From positions 1 through 6,749 of the forward strand of contig JAAZBA010000305.1 in NCBI GenBank assembly GCA_012514045.1: 6,749 nt of DNA, read 5' to 3'. This document shows, piece after piece, positions 1-5,813 of the stretch. A program made the position numbers and the translations under genes. The DNA comes from Clostridiales bacterium (GTDB lineage Bacteria > Bacillota > Clostridia > Oscillospirales > QAMX01). The notes below the pieces were generated by a model. That model saw only the letters and a program-made list of their open reading frames with translations, did not search any database and was not told the origin of the DNA. Within the stretch, counting starts at the first letter, position 1, and every line of letters begins with the position of its first letter.

Positions 1-1069
1 CGAGAATATTTGCAAGGTCAGAGTTGATCCTCGCCACGATAAGATCATAGGTGAAACTGCCGTCCGCCGCGAAGGGCATCTCATGCAGTACGTAGTAGCG
101 GACAGCGTCTACGCCAAACTTCTTTACAAGCTCCTCGGCATAAACAACATTGCCCTTGGACTTTGACATCTTGTCCTCGCCAAACAGCATCCAGGGATGG
201 CCGAACACCTGCCTAGGAAGCTCTACACCCAGCGCCATAAGCATGATGGGCCAGTAGATGGTGTGGAAGCGGAGGATGTCCTTGCCTATCAGGTGAACAT
301 CGGCGGGCCAGTACTTCTTAAAGAGCTCCCCGCTCTCCCCGTCGGGATTGTAGCCCAAGGCGGTGATGTAGTTTGAGAGTGCATCTATCCATACATATAC
401 AACATGTTTGTCATCGAAGCTGACTGGAACTCCCCATTTGAAAGTAGAACGGGACACACACAGATCCTGAAGTCCGGGGCGGATGAAGTTGTTGAGCATC
501 TCGTTTTTTCGGGACTCCGGCTGTATAAAAGAGGGGTTATCTTCAATATATTTTTCAAGACGGGCAGCGTATTTTGAGAGCTTGAAGAAATATGCCTCCT
601 CATGCGCTTTGTAGACGGAGGCTCCGCAGTCGGGGCACTTACCCTCCTTTATCTGGGTCTCGGTATAAAAGCTCTCACAGGGTTTGCAATAATAGCCCTC
701 ATATTGACCTTTGTAGATGTCGCCCTGATCGTAGAGCTTCTTGAATATCTTCTGCACTATTTCTTTGTGTTTCGGGTCGGAGGTACGGATGAACTGGCTG
801 TAGCTCACGTTCATGAAATCCCAAATGCGTCTGATTTCTCCCGCTATCTCGTCAACGTGCTGCTGGGGAGTCTTCCCCTCGCTCTTAGCCTGATCCTCTA
901 TTTTCTGACCGTGCTCGTCCGTACCGGTCAGGAAGTAAACGTCATAGCCCTCCATACGCCTATAGCGGGCTATGGCGTCCGCCAGCACCGCCTCATAAGT
1001 GTTTCCTATATGCGGAACCTTGGAGGTATACGCTATGGCTGTAGTTATATAATACTTTCCTTTGTCCAT
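1..1069 (-). CDS. metG: Methionyl-tRNA synthetase, N-terminal part (cut by window edge)
   Basis: Cytoplasmic class I aminoacyl-tRNA synthetase that charges tRNA-Met with methionine using ATP. The reading frame is open from the ATG at 1069 to the left edge, giving 356 codons; the family is usually about 510-670 residues, so the anticodon-binding part and any C-terminal tRNA-binding domain lie outside. Visible landmarks are the HIGH-type motif HIGN at residues 20-23, TGTDEHGQKI downstream of it, a zinc knuckle with Cys128, Cys131, Cys145 and Cys148, the VWIDALSNYI segment, and KMSKS at residues 300-304 (bases 158-172). The visible sequence ends in INSDLANIL, the conserved entry to the anticodon-binding domain. 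The start is supported by an AAAGGA ribosome binding site at 1078-1083, 8 bases upstream, and by a promoter at 1106-1134. No frameshift or missing motif is seen. Confidence 0.97.
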   Translation of the reverse strand, partial: MDKGKYYITTAIAYTSKVPHIGNTYEAVLADAIARYRRMEGYDVYFLTGTDEHGQKIEDQAKSEGKTPQQHVDEIAGEIRRIWDFMNVSYSQFIRTSDPKHKEIVQKIFKKLYDQGDIYKGQYEGYYCKPCESFYTETQIKEGKCPDCGASVYKAHEEAYFFKLSKYAARLEKYIEDNPSFIQPESRKNEMLNNFIRPGLQDLCVSRSTFKWGVPVSFDDKHVVYVWIDALSNYITALGYNPDGESGELFKKYWPADVHLIGKDILRFHTIYWPIMLMALGVELPRQVFGHPWMLFGEDKMSKSKGNVVYAEELVKKFGVDAVRYYVLHEMPFAADGSFTYDLIVARINSDLANIL

Positions 1070-1077
1070 TTGCGATT

Positions 1078-1083
1078 TCCTTT
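1078..1083 (-). promoter_or_regulatory. Ribosome binding site of metG
   Basis: On the minus strand AAAGGA lies 8 bases before the ATG at 1069, inside a longer purine run (AGGAAAGGAAA). It fixes the metG start. Confidence 0.7.
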
Positions 1084-1105
1084 CCTGATTACTCCATGAA
1101 ATAAT

Positions 1106-1134
1106 ATAATATACCATATCCGCGGGTTTTTCAA
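1106..1134 (-). promoter_or_regulatory. Sigma-A type promoter for metG
   Basis: On the minus strand a -35 box TTGAAA (1129-1134) and a -10 box TATTAT (1106-1111) are separated by exactly 17 bases. Transcription would start near 1099, leaving a leader of about 30 bases that holds the metG ribosome binding site. The -35 box begins only about 10 bases after the araC stop, and no hairpin plus T-run terminator is seen between the genes, so metG could be transcribed both from here and by read-through. The leader is too short for a T-box. Confidence 0.65.
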
Positions 1135-1143
1135 TAGGTTTGA

Positions 1144-2043
1144 CTATTTATTTTTTCGATATACGACCGGTGATACTCCGGTTATCTGTTTAAATATGCG
1201 ATTAAAATGGTTTACATTATTGAAGCCCACTTCGTAGCAGATGTCAAGCACCAAATTATCCGTGGTCTTAAGAAGCTCCTGCGCCTTTGATACCCTCAGA
1301 TTGTTCAGGTGCTCGGTAAAGGTTCGTGAGGTTATGCTTTTAAACAGGAAGCTGAAGTATGACTGGGAGAGACTAAACTCCGCTGCCACTTCCTCTATGG
1401 AAATTTCTCTGTTGTAGTTCTCCTCAATGAAATCAAGGGAACTTTTAATAAGTGCCCTGTGTCTCTCATACAGCGGCTTTGATCTTGAGCTGTCCACGTA
1501 GCTTTCGAATTCCCTTCCCAATATCACCAGAAGCTTCAGGAGAAGAGATCTGACCATAAGGGAAAAGCCGCTCCTGCGCTCGATGTACTCCCTCTCCGCC
1601 TCCGCAAGAATTTTTTCAACCTCATCTCTTACTGGACCTATGAGGTTCAAGCGGGGACGGACAGCGTCAGCGTCTACCAAAAAAGGTTCAATATACGCAA
1701 AATCCAGGAAGCTGTCCGCTTTGCTTATATCGTCGAAGTTCTGGTTTATGAAGGTTGGGGTGAACTCAAACTCCACTATTTCGGCGGTTTCGTCTTCGTA
1801 AGGCTCTATTTTATGGGTAACATCGGGTGGAATGACGAATATATCACCTTTTACAACTTCACATTCCGTATTGTTTACCACATGGCGGGCACGGCCGCGG
1901 TTTACATAATTTATCTGCATGTATTTGTGCATGTGCAGCGGAGTATGTCCCTGCTGCGTGGTGTAGGTTTTAATAAATACGTTCAGCTCACCGTCAGGAT
2001 TATCACTCATATGATATACAATTATATCCTGCCTGTTATCCAT
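1144..2043 (-). CDS. AraC-family transcriptional regulator with N-terminal cupin
   Basis: Predicted cytoplasmic DNA-binding regulator of 299 residues, the usual length for this family. Residues about 20-95 look like an AraC-type cupin ligand-binding/dimerisation domain, with HTPLHMHKYMQINYV at 33-47 and the typical GDIFVIPPDVTHKI turn at 66-79. A helical linker follows (about 140-185). Residues about 196-298 form the two-helix-turn-helix AraC DNA-binding domain: first HTH around EEVAAEFSLSQSYFSFLFK (217-235), second around DICYEVGFNNVNHFNRIFK (267-285), ending with the family signature ITGVSPVVYRK. The ATG at 2043 is preceded by a strong AGGGGGTGAT ribosome binding site 5 bases away. It starts 30 bases after the aminopeptidase stop and probably shares that transcript. 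The stop is TAG. The effector is not readable; many Firmicute relatives respond to sugars or stress, but no sugar genes are visible here. Confidence 0.93.
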   Translation of the reverse strand: MDNRQDIIVYHMSDNPDGELNVFIKTYTTQQGHTPLHMHKYMQINYVNRGRARHVVNNTECEVVKGDIFVIPPDVTHKIEPYEDETAEIVEFEFTPTFINQNFDDISKADSFLDFAYIEPFLVDADAVRPRLNLIGPVRDEVEKILAEAEREYIERRSGFSLMVRSLLLKLLVILGREFESYVDSSRSKPLYERHRALIKSSLDFIEENYNREISIEEVAAEFSLSQSYFSFLFKSITSRTFTEHLNNLRVSKAQELLKTTDNLVLDICYEVGFNNVNHFNRIFKQITGVSPVVYRKNK

Positions 2044-2048
2044 CCGCC

Positions 2049-2058
2049 ATCACCCCCT
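2049..2058 (-). promoter_or_regulatory. Ribosome binding site of the AraC-family gene
   Basis: On the minus strand AGGGGGTGAT, one mismatch from the full AGGAGGTGAT consensus, lies 5 bases before the ATG at 2043. It is the strongest such site in the window. Confidence 0.75.
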
Positions 2059-2073
2059 ACCGGTTTGAGTTCT

Positions 2074-3498
2074 TTACTCCTCCGTCTGTTCCTCGTCGCC
2101 GGACTTCATGCCGTAGAAGGCTGACATGGCTCTGTACGCCATGTACAGATCCAGCTTCGCAATTACCTCGTAAGGCGCGTGCATAGACAGCACCGGGACT
2201 CCAAGATCTACGGTGTCGATGTTGCGTTCGGACATATATCCCGCAACCGTTCCTCCGCCGCCCTGGTCAACCTTGCCCAGTTCACTTGTCTGCCATATAA
2301 CATCCGCTTTATCGAAAGCGTCCCGAAGGGATGCGATATACTCTGCATCCGCGTCGCTGGAGCCGGACTTTCCTCTGGCTCCCGTATACTTCATCATGTT
2401 CACTCCGTAGTTGCAGTATGCGCTGTTTCTCGGCTCGGATACCTCCGGATAGTTGGGGTCGAAGGCGTTGCACACATCGGCAGAGAGACAGGATGAGGAG
2501 GAGAAGCAGCGGTTGACGGTTGTCTTTCCGCCGCAGAGCTCCTCGATAAAGTTATCAAAGAAATATGATTTCATGCCTGTGGAGCCTACGGAGCCTATTT
2601 CTTCCTTGTCAGCAAGCACACATAAGCATGTTTTTTCCGGAATTTTCTGGTCGAATATAGCCATTACAGAGGAATATGCGCAGACTCTGTCATCGTGACC
2701 GTAAGCGCCGACAAGGCTTCTGTCAAGCCCGATGTCGCGGGCTTCAAATGCTGGCACCGCGGACAGCTCCGCAGATAGAAAATCCTCCTCGGTAATGCCG
2801 TATTCATCGTTTAAGTACTCAAGTATCGCAAGCTTTACCCTGTCGGAACCCTCTGTATCGCTTTCAGAGGGTATGCTGCCGATGAGAAGGTTCAGGCTTT
2901 CGCCGGCAATACCCTCCTCAAGGGTCTTTTTCGCCTGATCCTTGCCAAGATGGGGCAGAAGGTCTGTAATTGTGAACATGGGATCCGTTGGACGGCTGCC
3001 GATTTCCACGTCAAACACGCTTCCGTCCTTCAATGCTACCACGCCATAGAGCTCCAGGGGTATCGTGACCCACTGGTATTTTCTGATGCCGCCATAGTAG
3101 TGTGTCTTGAAGAACGCCAACTCCTTATCCTCATATAGCGGGAGAGGCTTCAGGTCAAGTCTCGGACTGTCTATATGGGATGCCACGACACGGATTCCGT
3201 CGGACATGGGACGAGTGCCGATCGCAGCAAGGATTATATACTTGCTGCGGTTGACTGTATATATCCTGTCGCCGGGTCTTAATTTCATACCTCTGCTATA
3301 GGGCACAAAGCCATTTTTTTCCGCCAGAGCAACGGTGCTTTTTACAGCCATGCGCTCAGTCTTGGAGGCAGTTATAAACTTCTTGTAACCCTCGGCAAAT
3401 TTAAAAATTTCCTTCTTTTCCGATGAGCATATTGTGTCGTATCCGTTCTTCTTTGTAAAAAACAGCTTATCTCTGGGATTTTTTTTGGTTGTATCCAT
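2074..3498 (-). CDS. apeA: Possible separately initiated M18 aminopeptidase (internal start within the fusion)
   Basis: Alternative reading of the downstream half of the CoaE-M18 frame. Starting at the ATG at 3498 gives 474 residues beginning MDTTKKNPRDKLFFTKKNGYD, which looks like the natural N-terminus of clostridial M18 aminopeptidases, and the length fits the family. An AAAGGAG ribosome binding site at 3507-3513 lies 8 bases upstream. The enzyme would be a cytoplasmic, two-metal, zinc-dependent aminopeptidase acting on short peptides; M18 relatives prefer acidic or neutral N-terminal residues, but specificity cannot be read here. No stop codon separates this start from coaE, so the entry is a second possible product of the same frame rather than an independent gene. 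The symbol is tentative. Confidence 0.5.
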   Translation of the reverse strand: MDTTKKNPRDKLFFTKKNGYDTICSSEKKEIFKFAEGYKKFITASKTERMAVKSTVALAEKNGFVPYSRGMKLRPGDRIYTVNRSKYIILAAIGTRPMSDGIRVVASHIDSPRLDLKPLPLYEDKELAFFKTHYYGGIRKYQWVTIPLELYGVVALKDGSVFDVEIGSRPTDPMFTITDLLPHLGKDQAKKTLEEGIAGESLNLLIGSIPSESDTEGSDRVKLAILEYLNDEYGITEEDFLSAELSAVPAFEARDIGLDRSLVGAYGHDDRVCAYSSVMAIFDQKIPEKTCLCVLADKEEIGSVGSTGMKSYFFDNFIEELCGGKTTVNRCFSSSSCLSADVCNAFDPNYPEVSEPRNSAYCNYGVNMMKYTGARGKSGSSDADAEYIASLRDAFDKADVIWQTSELGKVDQGGGGTVAGYMSERNIDTVDLGVPVLSMHAPYEVIAKLDLYMAYRAMSAFYGMKSGDEEQTEE

Positions 3499-4098
3499 GT
3501 CTCTCGCTCCTTTATCCTCAATATCCTTTATTATTTCCTCTATTCTCTCTCGGAGCGAATGCTCCGTGGAATTGTTTTCAACCATATATGTGCACCTGGA
3601 TGAGTAGAATTCCTCATCAGGCTGGGACTCTATTCTCTGCAGAGCATATTCCTCTGATATATTGTCCCTTGCCAATATTCGGCTAAGTCTTACTTCCTTT
3701 TGAGCGGTTATTCCGATCGTTGCCCGGCAGAGTTTGTCCGCTCCGCTTTCAAACAGCAGCGGAGCATCAATTACCACAAACTCACAGCCGTTCGACTCAA
3801 GAGAACAAAGCCTCTCCTCTATTGTGAGCATCACATATCTGTGGGTAATGCTGTTGAGACGGGAAAGTTTTTCTTCACTTCCGAACACAAGCCTGCCCAA
3901 GCTCTTCCTGTCAAGTCTGTCTTCAACATATGCCGAAGGAAATTCCTCCCTCAACTCACGGTTCATTTCAATACTTGAAGCGAGCAGCTCGTGATAAATC
4001 CTGTCGGCGTCCAGCACACAGACGCCGAGATCCCGGAGTATGGACGCGGCGGTACTCTTTCCCGCTCCCGTTGTGCCGGTAAGTCCGATTATTCTCAT
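2074..4098 (-). CDS. coaE: Fused dephospho-CoA kinase (CoaE) - M18 family aminopeptidase
   Basis: One open frame joins two complete enzymes (674 residues from the ATG at 4098). Residues 1-200 are dephospho-CoA kinase, the last step of CoA synthesis (ATP-dependent 3'-phosphorylation). The P-loop GTTGAGKS is at 8-15, LDADR at 29-33, VIDAPLLFESG at 109-119, and the RD..A..RI..Q lid at about 144-159. Residues 201-674 match a full-length clostridial M18 metallo-aminopeptidase (apeA-like, 474 residues). It has SHIDSPRLDLKP at about 307-318, GHDDR at 467-471, DKEEIGS at 497-503 (catalytic and metal Glu), SADVCNAFDPNYP at about 539-551 and LSMHAPYE at about 637-644, so all expected metal and catalytic positions are present. 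A TTG at 4113 would add five residues, but the ATG at 4098 has a GGGAG site 8 bases upstream and gives the classical CoaE start MRIIGLTG. It begins 2 bases after the sua5 stop, indicating translational coupling. The junction keeps a good internal start, so a separate aminopeptidase may also be made. Domain identities are secure; whether the fusion exists as protein is inference. Confidence 0.9.
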   Translation of the reverse strand: MRIIGLTGTTGAGKSTAASILRDLGVCVLDADRIYHELLASSIEMNRELREEFPSAYVEDRLDRKSLGRLVFGSEEKLSRLNSITHRYVMLTIEERLCSLESNGCEFVVIDAPLLFESGADKLCRATIGITAQKEVRLSRILARDNISEEYALQRIESQPDEEFYSSRCTYMVENNSTEHSLRERIEEIIKDIEDKGARDMDTTKKNPRDKLFFTKKNGYDTICSSEKKEIFKFAEGYKKFITASKTERMAVKSTVALAEKNGFVPYSRGMKLRPGDRIYTVNRSKYIILAAIGTRPMSDGIRVVASHIDSPRLDLKPLPLYEDKELAFFKTHYYGGIRKYQWVTIPLELYGVVALKDGSVFDVEIGSRPTDPMFTITDLLPHLGKDQAKKTLEEGIAGESLNLLIGSIPSESDTEGSDRVKLAILEYLNDEYGITEEDFLSAELSAVPAFEARDIGLDRSLVGAYGHDDRVCAYSSVMAIFDQKIPEKTCLCVLADKEEIGSVGSTGMKSYFFDNFIEELCGGKTTVNRCFSSSSCLSADVCNAFDPNYPEVSEPRNSAYCNYGVNMMKYTGARGKSGSSDADAEYIASLRDAFDKADVIWQTSELGKVDQGGGGTVAGYMSERNIDTVDLGVPVLSMHAPYEVIAKLDLYMAYRAMSAFYGMKSGDEEQTEE
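3496..3513 (-). promoter_or_regulatory. Internal ribosome binding site and ATG at the CoaE/M18 junction
   Basis: On the minus strand AAAGGAG (3507-3513) is followed after 8 bases by ATG (3496-3498), in frame with coaE. This is as good as any start signal in the window and sits where two separate genes would normally meet. Its persistence suggests either a recent stop-codon loss or deliberate production of a free aminopeptidase beside the fusion. Confidence 0.65.
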
Positions 4099-4100
4099 TG

Positions 4101-5189
4101 TTATCGCTCCCAAAATAAGGTCTGTTCTTTTCCGACCTCTACTACATTGAAGCCGGCGGCTTTTTTAAGTCTGTTTGCCACCGCAAGCCCCACTCCTTCA
4201 TCAGAAGGACACTGGGCAAGGATCTCCTCCACGCCTTCCATCTCATCAAACCTGCGCAGAGCGTCGAACAGATTGTGCGCCTGCGCTGCCATGTCATTTT
4301 TTGAGCCATATGAGACGGCGTTTTTAAACATATCACGGTATTCGTCAAAACAGAGCACTGCCATGTGCTCCCTTCCGCCGCATCTCCTTCTTATCTCCTC
4401 CGCAGTCAGAGCAGGAGCTCCGGTAAAAGCGGTAACAGGCGCCCTCGGGGCATAATGCCTGTACTTCATGCCAGGAGCCCTGGGCCTTTCGTCCGCTGTA
4501 AGCTTCCTTCTCAACGCCTCGTCAAGAATTATCTCGCAGCGCTCTATTCCCTGCTCCGAAAGAGCCTGGGATATGTCCTCAAGGGTTATCACCCCCGGCC
4601 GCAGAAGCCTTATGCTGCCCTTCTTTACGGATATAACCGTGGACTCAACCCCCGCGTAAGCGTCGCCTCCGTCCACTATTGCGTCTACCCGTCCGTTCAA
4701 ATCCTCAAAGGTATGTGCAAAGGAGGTAGTGCTTGGTCTGCCTGAAAGGTTAGCGGAGGGAGCAGCCACAGGCACTCCTGAAGCTTTTATTATCGCTCTT
4801 GCTATAGGATGAGAGGGGAAACGGATTCCCACCGTGTCAAGCCCTGCTGTTACAATATCCGGTATGTGAGATTTTCTTGGCAGAACAAGGGTGAGCGGTC
4901 CAGGCCAGAGCCTTTCCGCCAAAGCTGCGGCTTCGGCGGGGACGTGGTGACACAACTCGCTCAGCTGCCTTCTTTCGCATATATGCACAATAAACGGATT
5001 GTCCGACGGTCTGCCCTTGGCTTCAAATACTTTGGCTACCGCCTTCGGGTTCAGGGCGTTGGCTCCCAATCCGTAAACCGTTTCCGTTGGGATCGCCACA
5101 ATGCCTCCCGAGGCGATGAGCTCTCCCGCTCTGAGAATCAGGTCGCTGTCCCTCTTTATGTCGGAAATCCTGAGTATTTCGGTGTTCAC
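4101..5189 (-). CDS. sua5: L-threonylcarbamoyladenylate synthase (Sua5/YwlC type)
   Basis: Cytoplasmic enzyme that makes threonylcarbamoyl-AMP from threonine, bicarbonate and ATP, the first step of the t6A37 modification of ANN-decoding tRNAs. From the GTG at 5189 it has 362 residues, matching long Sua5/YwlC proteins (about 345) rather than short YrdC (about 190). The YrdC-like domain spans about 13-200, with GGIVAIPTETVYGLGANA at 28-45, KGRP at 58-61, LWPGPLT at 94-100, VAAPSANLSG at 141-150 and ESTVI at 182-186. The linker PRAPGMKYRHYAP (236-248) leads into the Sua5 domain, with DEGVGLAVANRLKKAA near the end. A TTG at 5234 would give 377 residues, but that codon lies inside the predicted promoter, upstream of the expected transcript start, and has no ribosome binding site. 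The GTG has only a weak site (AAAGAGTGAT, 3 bases away). The gene ends 2 bases before coaE and heads the minus-strand operon. Confidence 0.94.
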   Translation of the reverse strand: MNTEILRISDIKRDSDLILRAGELIASGGIVAIPTETVYGLGANALNPKAVAKVFEAKGRPSDNPFIVHICERRQLSELCHHVPAEAAALAERLWPGPLTLVLPRKSHIPDIVTAGLDTVGIRFPSHPIARAIIKASGVPVAAPSANLSGRPSTTSFAHTFEDLNGRVDAIVDGGDAYAGVESTVISVKKGSIRLLRPGVITLEDISQALSEQGIERCEIILDEALRRKLTADERPRAPGMKYRHYAPRAPVTAFTGAPALTAEEIRRRCGGREHMAVLCFDEYRDMFKNAVSYGSKNDMAAQAHNLFDALRRFDEMEGVEEILAQCPSDEGVGLAVANRLKKAAGFNVVEVGKEQTLFWER

Positions 5190-5222
5190 TGTATCACTCT
5201 TTCGTGGAGATATACATATTTT

Positions 5223-5251
5223 ATTATAACTCAAACAAGTACAAATTTCAA
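5223..5251 (-). promoter_or_regulatory. Sigma-A type promoter for the sua5-coaE/M18-araC operon
   Basis: On the minus strand a -35 box TTGAAA (5246-5251) and a perfect -10 box TATAAT (5223-5228) are separated by exactly 17 bases. Transcription would start near 5216 and give a leader of about 27 bases before the GTG at 5189. I see no operator-like repeat overlapping it, which fits constitutive housekeeping expression. The stretch from 5252 to 5375, between this promoter and the divergent gntR promoter, is AT-rich and shows nothing else I recognise. Confidence 0.75.
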
Positions 5252-5375
5252 TACCTAAAATGATGTTTTTGCGGAATCAGCAATTGTATACACGTTAATT
5301 CGGGATAAAACCATCTTTACGGCGGACAATCGCTCAATGGTATTCTTTTCGTATCAAAAATTTTTATATTCTCTC

Positions 5376-5412
5376 TTGACAAATTGTTGTTTCTGCATCT
5401 ACTGTATATATA
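5376..5412 (+). promoter_or_regulatory. Candidate promoter of the gntR-ABC cassette
   Basis: A perfect -35 box TTGACA lies at 5376-5381. No perfect -10 box follows at 17 bases; TACTGT at 5400-5405 (18-base spacing) is a poor match. An alternative is TTGTTG (5384-5389) with TATATA (5407-5412) at 17 bases. In either case the -10 region falls inside the palindrome at 5393-5424, so a bound repressor would block RNA polymerase. The exact boxes are uncertain. Confidence 0.5.
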
Positions 5413-5424
5413 CAGTAGATGCAG
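5393..5424. promoter_or_regulatory. 32-bp perfect palindrome, likely GntR operator
   Basis: The half-site CTGCATCTACTGTATA (5393-5408) is followed with no spacer by its exact reverse complement (5409-5424). The palindrome overlaps the expected -10 region and the first bases of the AGGGAG ribosome binding site of the GntR gene. Dimeric GntR repressors of the YtrA type bind inverted repeats at their own promoters, so autoregulation is the simplest reading. As RNA the same bases could form a long hairpin next to the ribosome binding site. Confidence 0.75.
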
Positions 5425-5428
5425 GGAG
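5423..5428 (+). promoter_or_regulatory. Ribosome binding site of the GntR gene
   Basis: AGGGAG lies 7 bases before the GTG at 5436 and decides that start over the ATG at 5337, which lies upstream of the promoter and operator. Its first two bases belong to the palindrome. Confidence 0.7.
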
Positions 5429-5435
5429 TGATGAC

Positions 5436-5807
5436 GTGCGGTTATTTATCGACAATCGGAGCAACGCGCCGATATATGATCAAATTTATTCTCAGATAAA
5501 AAGCCAGATAATCAGCGGAGAGCTTAAGGAGAATGAGTCTCTCCCTTCAATACGAAATCTGGCGAAGGACCTTAGGATAAGCGTAATCACCACAAAGCGG
5601 GCTTACGACGAGCTGGAGAAAGACGGTTTTATATACACCATAGCCTCAAAAGGCTGTTTTGTGGCGAAGAAGAACACTGCTCTGCTCCGAGAGGAGAGCC
5701 TGAAGAAAATCGAGGAGCATATGGACGCGGTAGCGGTGCTTGCGAAGCACTGCGGACTTAAGCGTGACGATATAATTGAGATGCTCCAACTTATCATGGA
5801 GGAATAG
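5436..5807 (+). CDS. GntR-family transcriptional repressor, YtrA subfamily
   Basis: Short winged-helix repressor of 123 residues from the GTG at 5436, typical of the YtrA subfamily, which lacks a large ligand domain. Residues about 8-77 form the GntR DNA-binding domain: NAPIYDQIYSQIKSQIISGEL at 10-30, the recognition HTH around LPSIRNLAKDLRISVITTKRAYDELEKDGF (36-65), and the wing with SKGCFVAKK at 71-79. Residues about 80-123 are a charged helical tail probably used for dimerisation. An ATG at 5337 would give 156 residues, but the 33 added residues are Cys/Tyr-rich, unlike the family, and would be encoded by the promoter and operator. The stop is TAG at 5805-5807; the ABC ATPase starts 6 bases later. 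By analogy with YtrA and PmtR it probably represses its own operon until an inducer, often a cell-envelope-active compound, is present; the inducer cannot be read here. Confidence 0.92.
   Translation: MRLFIDNRSNAPIYDQIYSQIKSQIISGELKENESLPSIRNLAKDLRISVITTKRAYDELEKDGFIYTIASKGCFVAKKNTALLREESLKKIEEHMDAVAVLAKHCGLKRDDIIEMLQLIMEE
5798..5802 (+). promoter_or_regulatory. Ribosome binding site of the ABC ATPase gene
   Basis: GGAGG lies in the last codons of the GntR gene, 11 bases before the ATG at 5814. The spacing is slightly long but supports this start and suggests coupled translation. Confidence 0.6.
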
Positions 5808-5813
5808 ACGTAA

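Noticed and set aside
385..603. Minus-strand 72-codon open frame within metG
   Set aside because: It is a different frame of the same strand as metG and shows no domain or start signal of its own.
602..1099. Plus-strand 165-codon open frame
   Set aside because: It lies opposite the well-supported metG frame with HIGN and zinc-knuckle motifs; its translation has no recognisable domain.
1070..1143. Terminator or T-box riboswitch between araC and metG
   Set aside because: The gap is only about 74 bases, with no stable hairpin plus T-run and no room for a T-box; it holds a promoter instead.
3254..3264. ACTGTATATAT resembling half of the GntR palindrome
   Set aside because: It lies inside the M18 coding sequence, its second half is degraded, and the bases encode ordinary family residues (DRIYTVN); chance match.
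5337..5435. N-terminal extension of the GntR protein from the ATG at 5337
   Set aside because: The added 33 residues are unlike the family and would be encoded by the TTGACA box and the palindrome. The GTG at 5436 has a good RBS and gives the normal length.
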